Shown: positions 9,341 through 16,841 of the stretch, in pieces
Layout of the letters: each line of letters opens with the position of its first letter
How positions within the stretch are numbered: position 1 is the stretch's first letter
Assembly (NCBI RefSeq): GCF_042159835.1
Contig: NZ_JBBVGT010000002.1
Location: 496,001 to 560,000 of the forward strand
Reading direction: 5' to 3'
Source of the DNA: Albibacterium profundi
Lineage (GTDB): Bacteria > Bacteroidota > Bacteroidia > Sphingobacteriales > Sphingobacteriaceae
Length of the DNA: 64,000 bases
Position numbers and translations under genes: made by a program
The notes under the pieces: model-generated
What the model was told of the DNA's origin: nothing
Databases searched by the model: none
Seen by the model: only the letters and a program-made list of their open reading frames with translations

Positions 9341-9422
9341 TGCGGAAGAAGGGACTCGAACCCCCACGCCGTGAGGCGCCAGATCCTAAGTCTGGTGCGG
9401 CTACCAATTACGCCACTTCCGC
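9341..9422 (-). tRNA. tRNA-Leu (anticodon UAG)
   Basis: 82-nt class II tRNA with a long variable arm. Acceptor stem GCGGAAG pairs with CTTCCGC; the anticodon stem CCAGA/TCTGG closes a loop CTTAGGA giving UAG; the T arm contains GGTTCGAGTCC. The discriminator base is A and no CCA is encoded. Confidence 0.95.
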
Positions 9423-9606
9423 AGGTATAGGATTAATTATGGATTGCAAAGGTAGTATCTTTTGTTAAAAATCAAAAACATTTTTAAATATTTTTCGGAT
9501 TACGTCAACCGGCCAACGTCCAAACTTCACTGAGCAATACCATCAGCTCATTCAGTAAAAAGCCCGAACTAAATCAATAAGAAACGAATAATACATTCTT
9601 CTAAAC

Positions 9607-9702
9607 AAACCATGGACAAACTGTGATTGTATAGTCCCCAACCAGTCCTTTTACCATTGGTTAAGGACTGCTTGAAGTCTGGTTGACCACTGTTTGACCA
9701 CT
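9607..9702. repeat. Head-to-head array of degenerate 11-bp units (locus 1)
   Basis: The 421-bp stretch between tRNA-Leu and the next gene contains no convincing ORF but shows 11-bp periodicity. Right-hand units are GGTTAAGGACT (9659), GCTTGAAGTCT (9670), GGTTGACCACT (9681) and GTTTGACCACT (9692). Left-hand units AGTCCCCAACC (9633) and AGTCCTTTTACC (9644) are close to the reverse complement of the same consensus. The whole could fold into an imperfect hairpin. A second locus of the same design lies at 46739-46837. Confidence 0.7.
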
Positions 9703-9843
9703 GTTCAATTAAAACGTGTACTTTGCAAGTTGACAACTGCATCTTGTCAAAATGTCGCTTTATCTTTTTGGCATTGTTTTCCGCTCTTAGCTTTCCTTCT
9801 ACTATTTTTTTATTACATTTATACGTATTCAAGATTAGAAAAC

Positions 9844-10476
9844 ATGAAAAGATTTTTCGTATTTATTATCGCGCTTACCCTGTTCGCGTCCTGTAATAAT
9901 AGCAACAACCAACAAAGCGAAGATCAAAGCGACTCGCTGAATGTTGCAAGCGACTCGACGGATACGGCTATTGTCAGAACGGATTTGACCCAGGTCAGCA
10001 AAGCGATCTTAAAGGAATTCAAGGATAAAAACTATGAAGCAATCGCACAATACATCCATCCGGATGAAGGCGTTCGCTTCTCTCCCTACGCTTATATTCG
10101 TCCTGACACAGACGTCCACCTATCACAAGCCGATTTTCTGAGCGCGGTGAACAGTGAGGAAGAACAGATCTGGGGCGCAGCAGACGGAACAGGCGATGAC
10201 ATTAAACTCACCGCAAAGGAGTATTTTGACAGGTATGTCTACGATGTAGATTTTCTGGAACCGGAAACTTTTAGCGTTAATGAATCCATTGCATCCGGGA
10301 ATAGTATCAACAACCAAGAAGAAATTTACCCAGGAACACAATTCACTGAAAGTCATTTCTCCGGCTTCGAAGAAAAATACAGTGGCATGGACTGGCGGGC
10401 TCTTCGCTTGATATTCAAGCAGGTCAACGGCAACTATTACTTGGTTGGCGTGGTACACGACGAGTGGACCATTTAA
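9844..10476 (+). CDS. Lipoprotein of unknown function
   Basis: I do not recognise the family. It is a 210-residue protein with a lipoprotein signal (KRFFVFIIALTLFASC, lipobox FASC) and then an Asn/Gln/Ser/Asp-rich linker of about 25 residues. The folded part contains a segment typical of DUF3887/NTF2-like sequences (LKEFKDKNYEAIAQYIHPDEGVRFSPYAYI) and ends in a strand-rich stretch (ALRLIFKQVNGNYYLVGVVHDEW), which suggests a small alpha+beta barrel in the periplasm. The frame is open further upstream, but the ATG at 9844 directly starts the signal peptide. Monocistronic; followed by the riboswitch region of the nrd operon. Confidence 0.75.
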   Translation: MKRFFVFIIALTLFASCNNSNNQQSEDQSDSLNVASDSTDTAIVRTDLTQVSKAILKEFKDKNYEAIAQYIHPDEGVRFSPYAYIRPDTDVHLSQADFLSAVNSEEEQIWGAADGTGDDIKLTAKEYFDRYVYDVDFLEPETFSVNESIASGNSINNQEEIYPGTQFTESHFSGFEEKYSGMDWRALRLIFKQVNGNYYLVGVVHDEWTI

Positions 10477-10548
10477 GCTTTGCATTCACGTTTGTGAATA
10501 ACGGTGTTATTGTTGATAAATATTTACCCCACTCATCAATTAAAACAA

Positions 10549-10556
10549 TAGATTTG
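10549..10556 (+). promoter_or_regulatory. Candidate -7 element of the nrdBA promoter
   Basis: TAGATTTG fits the Bacteroidota -7 consensus TAnnTTTG and would start the transcript just before the riboswitch. No clear TTG is seen at the -33 distance, so the call is tentative. Confidence 0.4.
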
Positions 10557-10576
10557 TCTTGATGTAAAATCATAGC

Positions 10577-10673
10577 GATCAGGTATTACACTAATAAAAA
10601 AGGGGAATCGTGTGAAATTCATGAGCTGTCGCGCAACTGTAAGTAGGAATTATTCTATAAGCCAGATCACCTT
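10577..10673 (+). ncRNA. Cobalamin (B12) riboswitch upstream of nrdBA
   Basis: The aptamer core is readable: GGGGAATCGTGTGAAATTC, then AGCTGTCGCGCAACTGTAAG (consensus GCTGnCCCGCAACTGTAA), and the closing B12 box GCCAGATCACCTTCC (consensus GCCAGGAGACCTGCC). About 145 bp follow before nrdB and contain further pairing sequences, including a CCTT/AAGG stretch around 10720-10735 that could form the expression platform. In the family, bound adenosylcobalamin lowers expression. The 341-bp gap before nrdB is thus largely regulatory. Confidence 0.9.
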
Positions 10674-10818
10674 CCTTTTTCGCTAGACTTTGCTTTCGCA
10701 AAAAAAGTAAATGTCCGAATGAATACTTTAAGGTATTGATCTCAAGACCCTTCAGCCCGTATCCGTTTGTACATCCTACTTTTTAATTTGTTTTTTTCAA
10801 TTTAAAACACAAAGTAGT

Positions 10819-11793
10819 ATGAGCATTTTTAACAAGAGGGTAAATTACAAACCTTTCGAGTACCCCGAAATTCTGAACTTTACAGAAGCTATTAACAAAT
10901 CATTTTGGGTCCATTCAGAAGTAGACTTCACTGCCGACGTCCAAGATTTCCACTCCCATTTGGATGCCAATGAAAAGGAAGTTATTAAAAAAAGCCTGCT
11001 GGCGATTGCACAAATCGAAGTTGCCGTAAAATCCTTCTGGGGCAACCTGTATCATCACCTACCGAAACCAGAGTTTAATGGCTTGGGAAGCACCTTTGCT
11101 GAATGCGAATTCAGACACTCGGAAGCTTATTCAAGGTTGCTGGATGTACTCGGTTATAATAATGAATTTGAACAGTTGATTGATGTTCCGGTTATAAAAA
11201 AGCGTGTCGACTATCTCTCAGAGGCCCTGGCACATACCAAATCTGAAGATGAGAAGGAATATCTTTTCTCTCTGATTCTATTCTCCATTTTGATCGAGAA
11301 TGTTTCCCTGTTCAGCCAGTTCGCTATCATCCTTTCCTTTACGCGCTTCAAAGGGGCGATGAAAAACGTGAGCAACATTATTGCCTGGACCTCGGTGGAT
11401 GAACAAATTCATGCGAATGCAGGCATTTACATTGTCAACAAAATCAAAGAAGAGTTTCCTGAATATTTCGACGACGAGACGAAGAACCGCATTATGGATA
11501 TTGTCAGAAACTCAATTGAGGTAGAAGCGGAGATATTGGACTGGATATTTGAGAGTGGGGAAATTGAGAGCGTGAACAAGACCAACCTCCTGAACTTCAT
11601 GAAGTATCGTGCGGATGACAGCTTGCGCAGAATTGGAATGCCGAGAGCCTTCAATGTATCTGAAAGCGATTATCAGCCGATGGTGTGGTTTGAAGAAGAA
11701 GTATTTGCAAACAGCATGGATGATTTCTTTGCCAAAAGGCCGGTAGACTACACCAAACATGATAAAAGTATTACTGCAAACGACTTATTTTAA
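10819..11793 (+). CDS. nrdB: Class I ribonucleotide reductase beta subunit
   Basis: Generates the radical needed by the alpha subunit to reduce ribonucleotides. 324 residues of ferritin-like helices. Metal ligands read as Glu in AQIEVAVKSFW (Asp in E. coli NrdB), Glu and His in EFRHSEAY, a Glu in LIENVSLFSQF, and the SVDEQIHANAG pair. The radical tyrosine is present three residues after the first His (EFRHSEAY), so this is a tyrosyl-radical enzyme and not a class Ic Phe variant. The acidic C-terminal tail (ITANDLF) is expected to dock on NrdA. Lies 29 bp (38 to the ATG) before nrdA and behind a B12 riboswitch. Confidence 0.94.
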   Translation: MSIFNKRVNYKPFEYPEILNFTEAINKSFWVHSEVDFTADVQDFHSHLDANEKEVIKKSLLAIAQIEVAVKSFWGNLYHHLPKPEFNGLGSTFAECEFRHSEAYSRLLDVLGYNNEFEQLIDVPVIKKRVDYLSEALAHTKSEDEKEYLFSLILFSILIENVSLFSQFAIILSFTRFKGAMKNVSNIIAWTSVDEQIHANAGIYIVNKIKEEFPEYFDDETKNRIMDIVRNSIEVEAEILDWIFESGEIESVNKTNLLNFMKYRADDSLRRIGMPRAFNVSESDYQPMVWFEEEVFANSMDDFFAKRPVDYTKHDKSITANDLF

Positions 11794-11831
11794 ACAAAAA
11801 ATCCCTGTTTTAAAAATTATAATTGACGAAG

Positions 11832-13478
11832 ATGGAAAGACTTTGGTGGTTAAATGAAGAAAGTCAGCAAATCCTCAACCGAGGTTATCTGCTCAAAGGC
11901 GAAACGACAAAAACGGCTATCGAACGGATCGCTATGGCGGCCGCTAAGCGACTCTATAAGCCTGAACTTTGCGAACCGTTTATCGAGATGATCGAAAAAG
12001 GCTGGATGAGCTTAAGCTCGCCGATTTGGGCAAACATGGGTACCGAAAGAGGCCTACCGATCTCTTGTTTCAATGTTTACGTACCGGACAATATAGAAAG
12101 CATCACTCATAAACTCGGTGAGGTGATTATGCAAACCAAAATTGGCGGTGGCACTTCCGGTTATTTTGGTGAACTCCGCGAACGCGGCAGTGCGGTTACC
12201 GACAATGGGAAAAGTAGCGGTGCCGTTAGCTTTATGAAACTATTTGATACCGCCATGGATACCATCTCGCAGGGCGGCGTTCGGCGCGGGGCCTTTGCTG
12301 CTTATTTGGATATTGATCATCCGGATATTGGTGAATTCTTGGAAATCAAGAATATCGGCAATCCCATACAAAATCTTTTTACAGGTATTTGTGTACCCGA
12401 CTACTGGATGCAGGACATGATTGACGGCGACATGGATAAACGTAAAATCTGGGCAAAAGTACTGGAGAGCCGTCAGCAAAAAGGACTCCCCTATCTATTC
12501 TTCTCGGATAACATCAACCGAAACAAACCACAGGTATATAAGGATAAAAACCTGAAAATATACTCGAGTAATCTATGCTCAGAGATTGCTTTACCATCCA
12601 GTTTCGACGAATCCTTTATTTGTTGCCTCTCATCGATGAACCTGGAGTTATACGATGAATGGAAAGATACAGGCGCTGTGCGGCTGGCTACGTTCTTTCT
12701 GGATGCAGTATTACAAGAATTCATTGCCAAAACGGAAGATAATTACTACTTAGCTTCTGCCAATCGCTTTGCCAAAAGGCATCGCGCTTTAGGATTGGGC
12801 GTGATGGGTTGGCATTCCTATCTTCAAAAAAACATGATTCCTTTCGAAGGGATGGATGCAAAACGATTGACCACCACCATCTTCAAGGACATCAGCGAAA
12901 AAGCAGAAAAAGCCAGCGCAGAATTGGCAAACATCTATGGCGAACCCGAGATCCTGAAAGGTTACGAAAAAAGAAACACCACCTTGATGGCCATCGCCCC
13001 TACCACCTCCTCTTCTGCCATTTTAGGTCAGACCTCACCAGGCATTGAACCTTTTAGCAGCAATTATTACAAAGCCGGACTCGCGAAAGGTAACTTTATG
13101 CGGAAGAACAAATACCTACGCCAGTTGCTCGTCGAAAAAGACCTAGACAACGAAGATATTTGGCGCAGCATTATGTTGAACCACGGTAGCGTGCAACACT
13201 TAACCGAACTGAGCGACGAAGAGAAAGCCGTTTTCAAAACCTTTAAAGAAATCAGTCAGCTCGAGATCATCCAGCAAGCATCCATTCGTCAGAAATACAT
13301 CGATCAGGCTCAGAGCTTAAATCTCAATATCCCGTCTAACCTTCCGGTCAAAGACGTCAACATGTTGATGATCGAGGCGTGGAAACTTGGTGTAAAGAGC
13401 CTTTACTACCAACGTAGCCAGAGCGTGTCGAAAGAATTTATTGCCAATATGGTTACTTGTGTCAGTTGCGAGGCATAG
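11832..13478 (+). CDS. nrdA: Class I ribonucleotide reductase alpha subunit (short form)
   Basis: Catalytic subunit, 548 residues, much shorter than the 761 of E. coli NrdA. The redox cysteine is in PISCFNVYVPDN, the radical motif NxCxE is in SNLCSEIALPSS, the partner cysteine in CCLSSMNLELYDEW, the radical-transfer tyrosine pair in SLYYQRSQ and the C-terminal shuttle cysteines in CVSCEA. The protein begins directly with the helical entry to the barrel (RLWWLNEESQQIL), so no N-terminal ATP-cone is present and dATP overall-activity control should be missing. The ATG at 11832 is preferred over the in-frame TTG at 11823. Confidence 0.94.
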   Translation: MERLWWLNEESQQILNRGYLLKGETTKTAIERIAMAAAKRLYKPELCEPFIEMIEKGWMSLSSPIWANMGTERGLPISCFNVYVPDNIESITHKLGEVIMQTKIGGGTSGYFGELRERGSAVTDNGKSSGAVSFMKLFDTAMDTISQGGVRRGAFAAYLDIDHPDIGEFLEIKNIGNPIQNLFTGICVPDYWMQDMIDGDMDKRKIWAKVLESRQQKGLPYLFFSDNINRNKPQVYKDKNLKIYSSNLCSEIALPSSFDESFICCLSSMNLELYDEWKDTGAVRLATFFLDAVLQEFIAKTEDNYYLASANRFAKRHRALGLGVMGWHSYLQKNMIPFEGMDAKRLTTTIFKDISEKAEKASAELANIYGEPEILKGYEKRNTTLMAIAPTTSSSAILGQTSPGIEPFSSNYYKAGLAKGNFMRKNKYLRQLLVEKDLDNEDIWRSIMLNHGSVQHLTELSDEEKAVFKTFKEISQLEIIQQASIRQKYIDQAQSLNLNIPSNLPVKDVNMLMIEAWKLGVKSLYYQRSQSVSKEFIANMVTCVSCEA

Positions 13479-13538
13479 CTTCATATTCGCGACAATCCTC
13501 CACGTTTATTTTACTATCTTAGGGTAAATTTTGTTCAA

Positions 13539-14123
13539 ATGCAGAGATCAATATTTACCCTATTTTTATTTACCTGCCTAAGCTATGTCTACGGTCAGGA
13601 CATCCCTATCAACCCAGAATTCGAAAAAGTAGAATACTCGGGAGTTGTAGAAAGAACCGGAACGCAAGAAGAGCTCTATGAGGAACTAAAGGCTTGGGTT
13701 GTGCAAACCTTCAAGTCTGCCGAAGAAGTAATCCTAACAGATGACAAACAAGCTGGAAAGCTGAGCTTGCGAGGGCAAAGCCTTATTAGTTTAGATCCCG
13801 ACAGTCCACAAGACACCGTCTTGATTGACGTCCCGGTTCATTTCAATCTTTTATTTGATATAAAGGAAAATTCCTATCAATATCGTATTACCGATATTTA
13901 CTTTGAACATGAAGGACTGGTTATCCCGATGGAAGAAACGCTATTAACCTCTACACAGCAAGAGCGGATTATCAGAGATCGACTATTTGACTCATCCTAT
14001 TCCGAAGAAGAAAAAGTTGATATGGTCGCCAAAGGACTGGACCACTATCGGCAGTTTAAATCAAAAGGACGGTCGACATTGAAAGGTATTGAATGGTTGA
14101 TTGCAGAGGGATTAAGTGAGTGA
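13539..14123 (+). CDS. Exported DUF4468-like protein
   Basis: A 194-residue exported protein with a type I signal peptide ending near VYGQ. The body resembles the DUF4468 (TBP-like fold) proteins common in Bacteroidota: a strand with FEKVEYSGVVERTGTQEELYEELKAWVVQTF, then LRGQSLISL and the ending HFNLLFDIKENSYQYRITDIYFE. The function of these proteins is not known. It slightly overlaps the open frame of the next gene, and the ATG of the next gene is only 10 bp downstream, so the two are probably translated together. Confidence 0.7.
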   Translation: MQRSIFTLFLFTCLSYVYGQDIPINPEFEKVEYSGVVERTGTQEELYEELKAWVVQTFKSAEEVILTDDKQAGKLSLRGQSLISLDPDSPQDTVLIDVPVHFNLLFDIKENSYQYRITDIYFEHEGLVIPMEETLLTSTQQERIIRDRLFDSSYSEEEKVDMVAKGLDHYRQFKSKGRSTLKGIEWLIAEGLSE

Positions 14124-14133
14124 AAAAATCCAT

Positions 14134-15531
14134 ATGAAAAGAGTACTTTGTTTTTTAACAATAATCCTGACGACAAATTTATTGTTCGCTCAGACGGACA
14201 ATTACAAAACCGCCGCGGATAATTTCCAAGCGAATTACAACGCTGGGAGCTATGATGAAATTTTCAATAATTTCTCGGCCGAAATGAAACAAGCTCTGCC
14301 GTTGGAAAAAACAAAGCAGTTTTTGACTGGTCTAAAAACTCAAATGGGTAAAATAGAAAGCAAAGAATTTATCAGTTATCAACAAAGGACCTATGCGACC
14401 TATAAAACAACATTTCAAAAAGGTATTTTAGCGGTCAACATTTCGCTCGACGACAAAGATAGGATAAACGGACTCTTGGTCCGGCCTTATAAAGAACCAA
14501 CGGAGACTGCGAAGAATGCTGTAAACGCATTGAACAAATACCCAAAAGAAATTGCTGAAATAATTTTCTCAAAAACAAAAGAGTTTCCCAATAATACGCA
14601 ACTTTCAATCGCTTTAACCCAAAACGGTATAACCAATTATTACGGAGTTATAAAAATAAACGATACCATCAGTCCCATCGAAAATCAAAACAATGTATTT
14701 GAAATCGGCTCTATTACAAAGGTATTTACATCAACCGTTTTGGCGTCACTGGTGGAAGAGGGAAAAATCAAATTAACCGACGATATCAATTCATATTATC
14801 CATTCCCTTTTAAGGACAATATCGAACTAACCTTCATTAATCTGGCGAATCACACTTCCGGTTTACCTCGCTTACCAGAAAATCTAGACTTATCAGATCC
14901 AGTAAATCCATACAAAAGCTACGGGAAAGAGCAAATTGAGGATTATCTGAGAAATATGATAAAACTTGAGCATATGCCTTCAAAAACATATTCGTATTCA
15001 AACCTAGGAGCCGGTTTATTAGGCTATACACTTGGATTATCACAAAAGACAAGCTTCGAAGAGCTTCTTCAAAAGAGAGTTTTCGATCAGTATAAAATGG
15101 AAAATTCATTTATAAGTCCGCTGCACCTGAATGAAAAGTTAGTAAAAGGACGAAATCCGAAAGGCGAAATTACAGCTAATTGGGACTTCGATGTTCTGTT
15201 CGGAGCAGGAGGAGTATTATCCACCACCAAGGATCTAGCGAAATTTGCAACTGGACAACTTGACCCGGATAATAAAGAGCTTGCGTTAACACGGAAGCCG
15301 ACTTTTGATATCAACGAAAATATGAAAATCGGTTTAGGATGGCATTTATTAAAATCTAAAAAGGGAGAAGATTTAGTCTGGCATAATGGAGGGACAGGAG
15401 GTTATTCCTCTTCTATAATTGTAAACCTAAGTAATGAAACAGCCGTTGTAGTTTTATCGAACGTTGCCAGTTCTCATCCCAAAACAGGGAATATAGATGA
15501 ATTGTGTTTCGAACTGATGAACGAACTATGA
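14134..15531 (+). CDS. Exported serine hydrolase (beta-lactamase/S12 family) with N-terminal DUF3887-like domain
   Basis: 465 residues. A signal peptide (KRVLCFLTIILTTNLLFAQ) is followed by an NTF2-like/DUF3887-type domain (about residues 22-120; NYNAGSYDEIFNNFSAEMKQAL) and then a class C beta-lactamase-like domain. The catalytic SxxK is GSITK (Ser193, Lys196), the YxN motif is in YSYSNLGAG, and the third motif is WHNGGTGG. Such proteins are esterases, peptidases or penicillin-binding-type enzymes; substrate not predictable. The open frame begins at GTG 14116, but the ATG at 14134 gives a clean signal peptide. The same N-terminal module recurs in the alpha/beta hydrolase at 26654-27928. Its stop lies directly before a group II intron remnant. 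Confidence 0.85.
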   Translation: MKRVLCFLTIILTTNLLFAQTDNYKTAADNFQANYNAGSYDEIFNNFSAEMKQALPLEKTKQFLTGLKTQMGKIESKEFISYQQRTYATYKTTFQKGILAVNISLDDKDRINGLLVRPYKEPTETAKNAVNALNKYPKEIAEIIFSKTKEFPNNTQLSIALTQNGITNYYGVIKINDTISPIENQNNVFEIGSITKVFTSTVLASLVEEGKIKLTDDINSYYPFPFKDNIELTFINLANHTSGLPRLPENLDLSDPVNPYKSYGKEQIEDYLRNMIKLEHMPSKTYSYSNLGAGLLGYTLGLSQKTSFEELLQKRVFDQYKMENSFISPLHLNEKLVKGRNPKGEITANWDFDVLFGAGGVLSTTKDLAKFATGQLDPDNKELALTRKPTFDINENMKIGLGWHLLKSKKGEDLVWHNGGTGGYSSSIIVNLSNETAVVVLSNVASSHPKTGNIDELCFELMNEL

Positions 15532-15624
15532 GGTTCATTGCTGAACCGCCGTATGCGAGACCCGCACGTACAGTGGTGTGAGGGGGTGCACTCCGTCATT
15601 TGATGGCAGAGCCATCCACTCGAT
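15532..15624 (+). mobile_element. Group II intron 3-prime remnant (domains V and VI)
   Basis: The stretch at 15543-15578 reads as a group II intron domain V: an arm CCGCCGTATGCG, the loop AGAC, and a return arm CGCACGTAC with the two-base bulge. The usual TACGGTGG is TACAGTGG here, which breaks one stem pair. A domain VI-like segment and the typical ending CTCGAT (to 15624) follow. No reverse transcriptase gene or upstream intron domains are present, so this is a decayed fragment. The hairpin GGTTCA-TTGC-TGAACC at 15532-15547 overlaps its left edge. Confidence 0.75.
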
Positions 15625-16264
15625 TGGTAACTGTTTTTGTTTTTCTATTCATTTTTATCATCCAATATGTGATTATAAATCCTCCAACAATACTTGGGAT
15701 AAACCAGCCATAAAAACTTGGAAAAAATTCATTCACTACAACAAATGCAGTTGTCGCAGAAATGTAACCGCCTAGCATTTTTCCTAAATGTAATTTCAAC
15801 CATCCCTTTCTTAATTGTTCAGAATTTTTAAATAAGGTTAAGTCTCTCACAGAAAATATTATTCCAATAATTGCAAAAACGACAAGAATTATATTTGTAC
15901 TTTTTGTTAATATGATCGGTAATGAAATCATTAAAACTCCTGTTATAATCATAATAATTGATATTAATTTGTCAATTTTCAAATCAGGATTTTTCCTTTT
16001 AAATCTCAAAGCTCTTTTTCCTGTTAAAACAAAATATAGACTAAAAATTCCGACTGCGAATAAAAATGGACTTTCGTGATTTGGTAAAACAGCAACTATC
16101 ATAGCTATTATTCCAGATAATATCATAGAATAGAAAAAGATCAGCCCAGATTTTCTATGAATATTTTTCCCTTTTCTGGCAATTATTGAAACCAAACCTG
16201 CAAGCAGAGCAAAACCACCAAATGTTGCGTGAATATAAATTAATATTTGTATCGTTTTTTCCAT
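15596..16264 (-). CDS. DUF2306-type integral membrane protein
   Basis: 222 residues with six or seven hydrophobic segments (for example FGGFALLAGLVSIIA, FFYSMILSGIIAMIVAVL, LFAVGIFSLYFVL, LISIIMIITGVLMISLPIIL). The general pattern and the HATFGG / IHRKSGLIFFYSM segment fit the DUF2306 family of uncharacterised membrane proteins. Codon use is strongly A/T-rich compared with the neighbours, suggesting recent arrival. The last residues (NRVDGSAIK) are encoded inside the group II intron remnant, so the natural C-terminus seems to have been replaced. ATG at 16264 chosen over an upstream TTG. Confidence 0.65.
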   Translation of the reverse strand: MEKTIQILIYIHATFGGFALLAGLVSIIARKGKNIHRKSGLIFFYSMILSGIIAMIVAVLPNHESPFLFAVGIFSLYFVLTGKRALRFKRKNPDLKIDKLISIIMIITGVLMISLPIILTKSTNIILVVFAIIGIIFSVRDLTLFKNSEQLRKGWLKLHLGKMLGGYISATTAFVVVNEFFPSFYGWFIPSIVGGFIITYWMIKMNRKTKTVTNRVDGSAIK

Positions 16265-16364
16265 TCTCAATTGTATTTAACCATTCAAAATTCAGACAAT
16301 AAATTCATTCAGTTTATTGTTATTTACTGAATTGTTGTTTTTCAGCAATGAGTTTGTCAAATAG

Positions 16365-16497
16365 TTGCCAACGTGTTTGTATAACGGCAGTAACGAGTAG
16401 GCACAAGACCAGCTTTCCACCGAAGTGGAAAGGTAGCAAAAGTAGGTGAATTTCCTCGCAGAAATTCCGCAGCTATTGCTGTTATGCAGTGTTGAAC
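16365..16497. repeat. Imperfect long inverted repeat with internal hairpins (attC-like)
   Basis: Ends TGTATAACGGCAGTAACG (16378) and the complement of CTATTGCTGTTATGCA (to about 16488) pair imperfectly. Inside are a perfect stem CTTTCCAC-CGAA-GTGGAAAG (16413-16432) and a stem GAATTTC-CTCGCA-GAAATTC (about 16448-16467). The right end GTTGAAC fits the integron core GTTRRRY, the left end CCAAC only partly fits. It lies in the 435-bp gap upstream of the A/T-rich DUF2306 gene; the rest of the gap shows no ORF I believe in. Confidence 0.5.
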
Positions 16498-16661
16498 TAA
16501 ACCTAAAGGTAGCTTCAGGAGTTATCTAAATCTCCATTCACTACCTTTAAGGTGTATAAAACTAATATCTAGCAAATTATGAAGAAGGAGGAAGACTGGG
16601 GGAATTTTATTTTGGAAAAAGTATAAAACTTATTACACCTTTCTTACATCCTGAAAGAAGA

Positions 16662-16697
16662 AAAAGACCTGAAAATCAACTGATTAACAGGTCTTTT
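16662..16697 (-). terminator. Terminator after tRNA-Leu(CAA)
   Basis: Stem AAAAGACCTG facing CAGGTCTTTT with a 16-nt loop, directly downstream of the minus-strand tRNA gene. Confidence 0.8.
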
Positions 16698-16699
16698 AG

Positions 16700-16779
16700 T
16701 ACCCAGGGCCGGGATCGAACCGGCACGGTTTCCCATTGGTGTTTGAGACCAACGCGTCTACCAATTCCGCCACCTGGGC
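16700..16779 (-). tRNA. tRNA-Leu (anticodon CAA)
   Basis: 80-nt class II tRNA. Acceptor arms GCCCAGG and CCTGGGT pair with a terminal G-U; anticodon stem TTGGT/ACCAA encloses CTCAAAC, giving CAA; the T arm has GGTTCGATCC. Discriminator A, no encoded CCA. Confidence 0.95.
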
Positions 16780-16841
16780 ATTGTCTTGTGCGGGGACGCA
16801 AATGTATTTATTTATCCACCAAACACAAAATTTTATTTCAA

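Noticed and set aside
9569..9832. Minus-strand frame of 87 codons in the first repeat array
   Set aside because: Composition follows the repeat; no recognisable domain.
16578..16625. Short frame MKKEEDWGNFILEKV after the inverted repeat
   Set aside because: Fifteen codons, no support from context.
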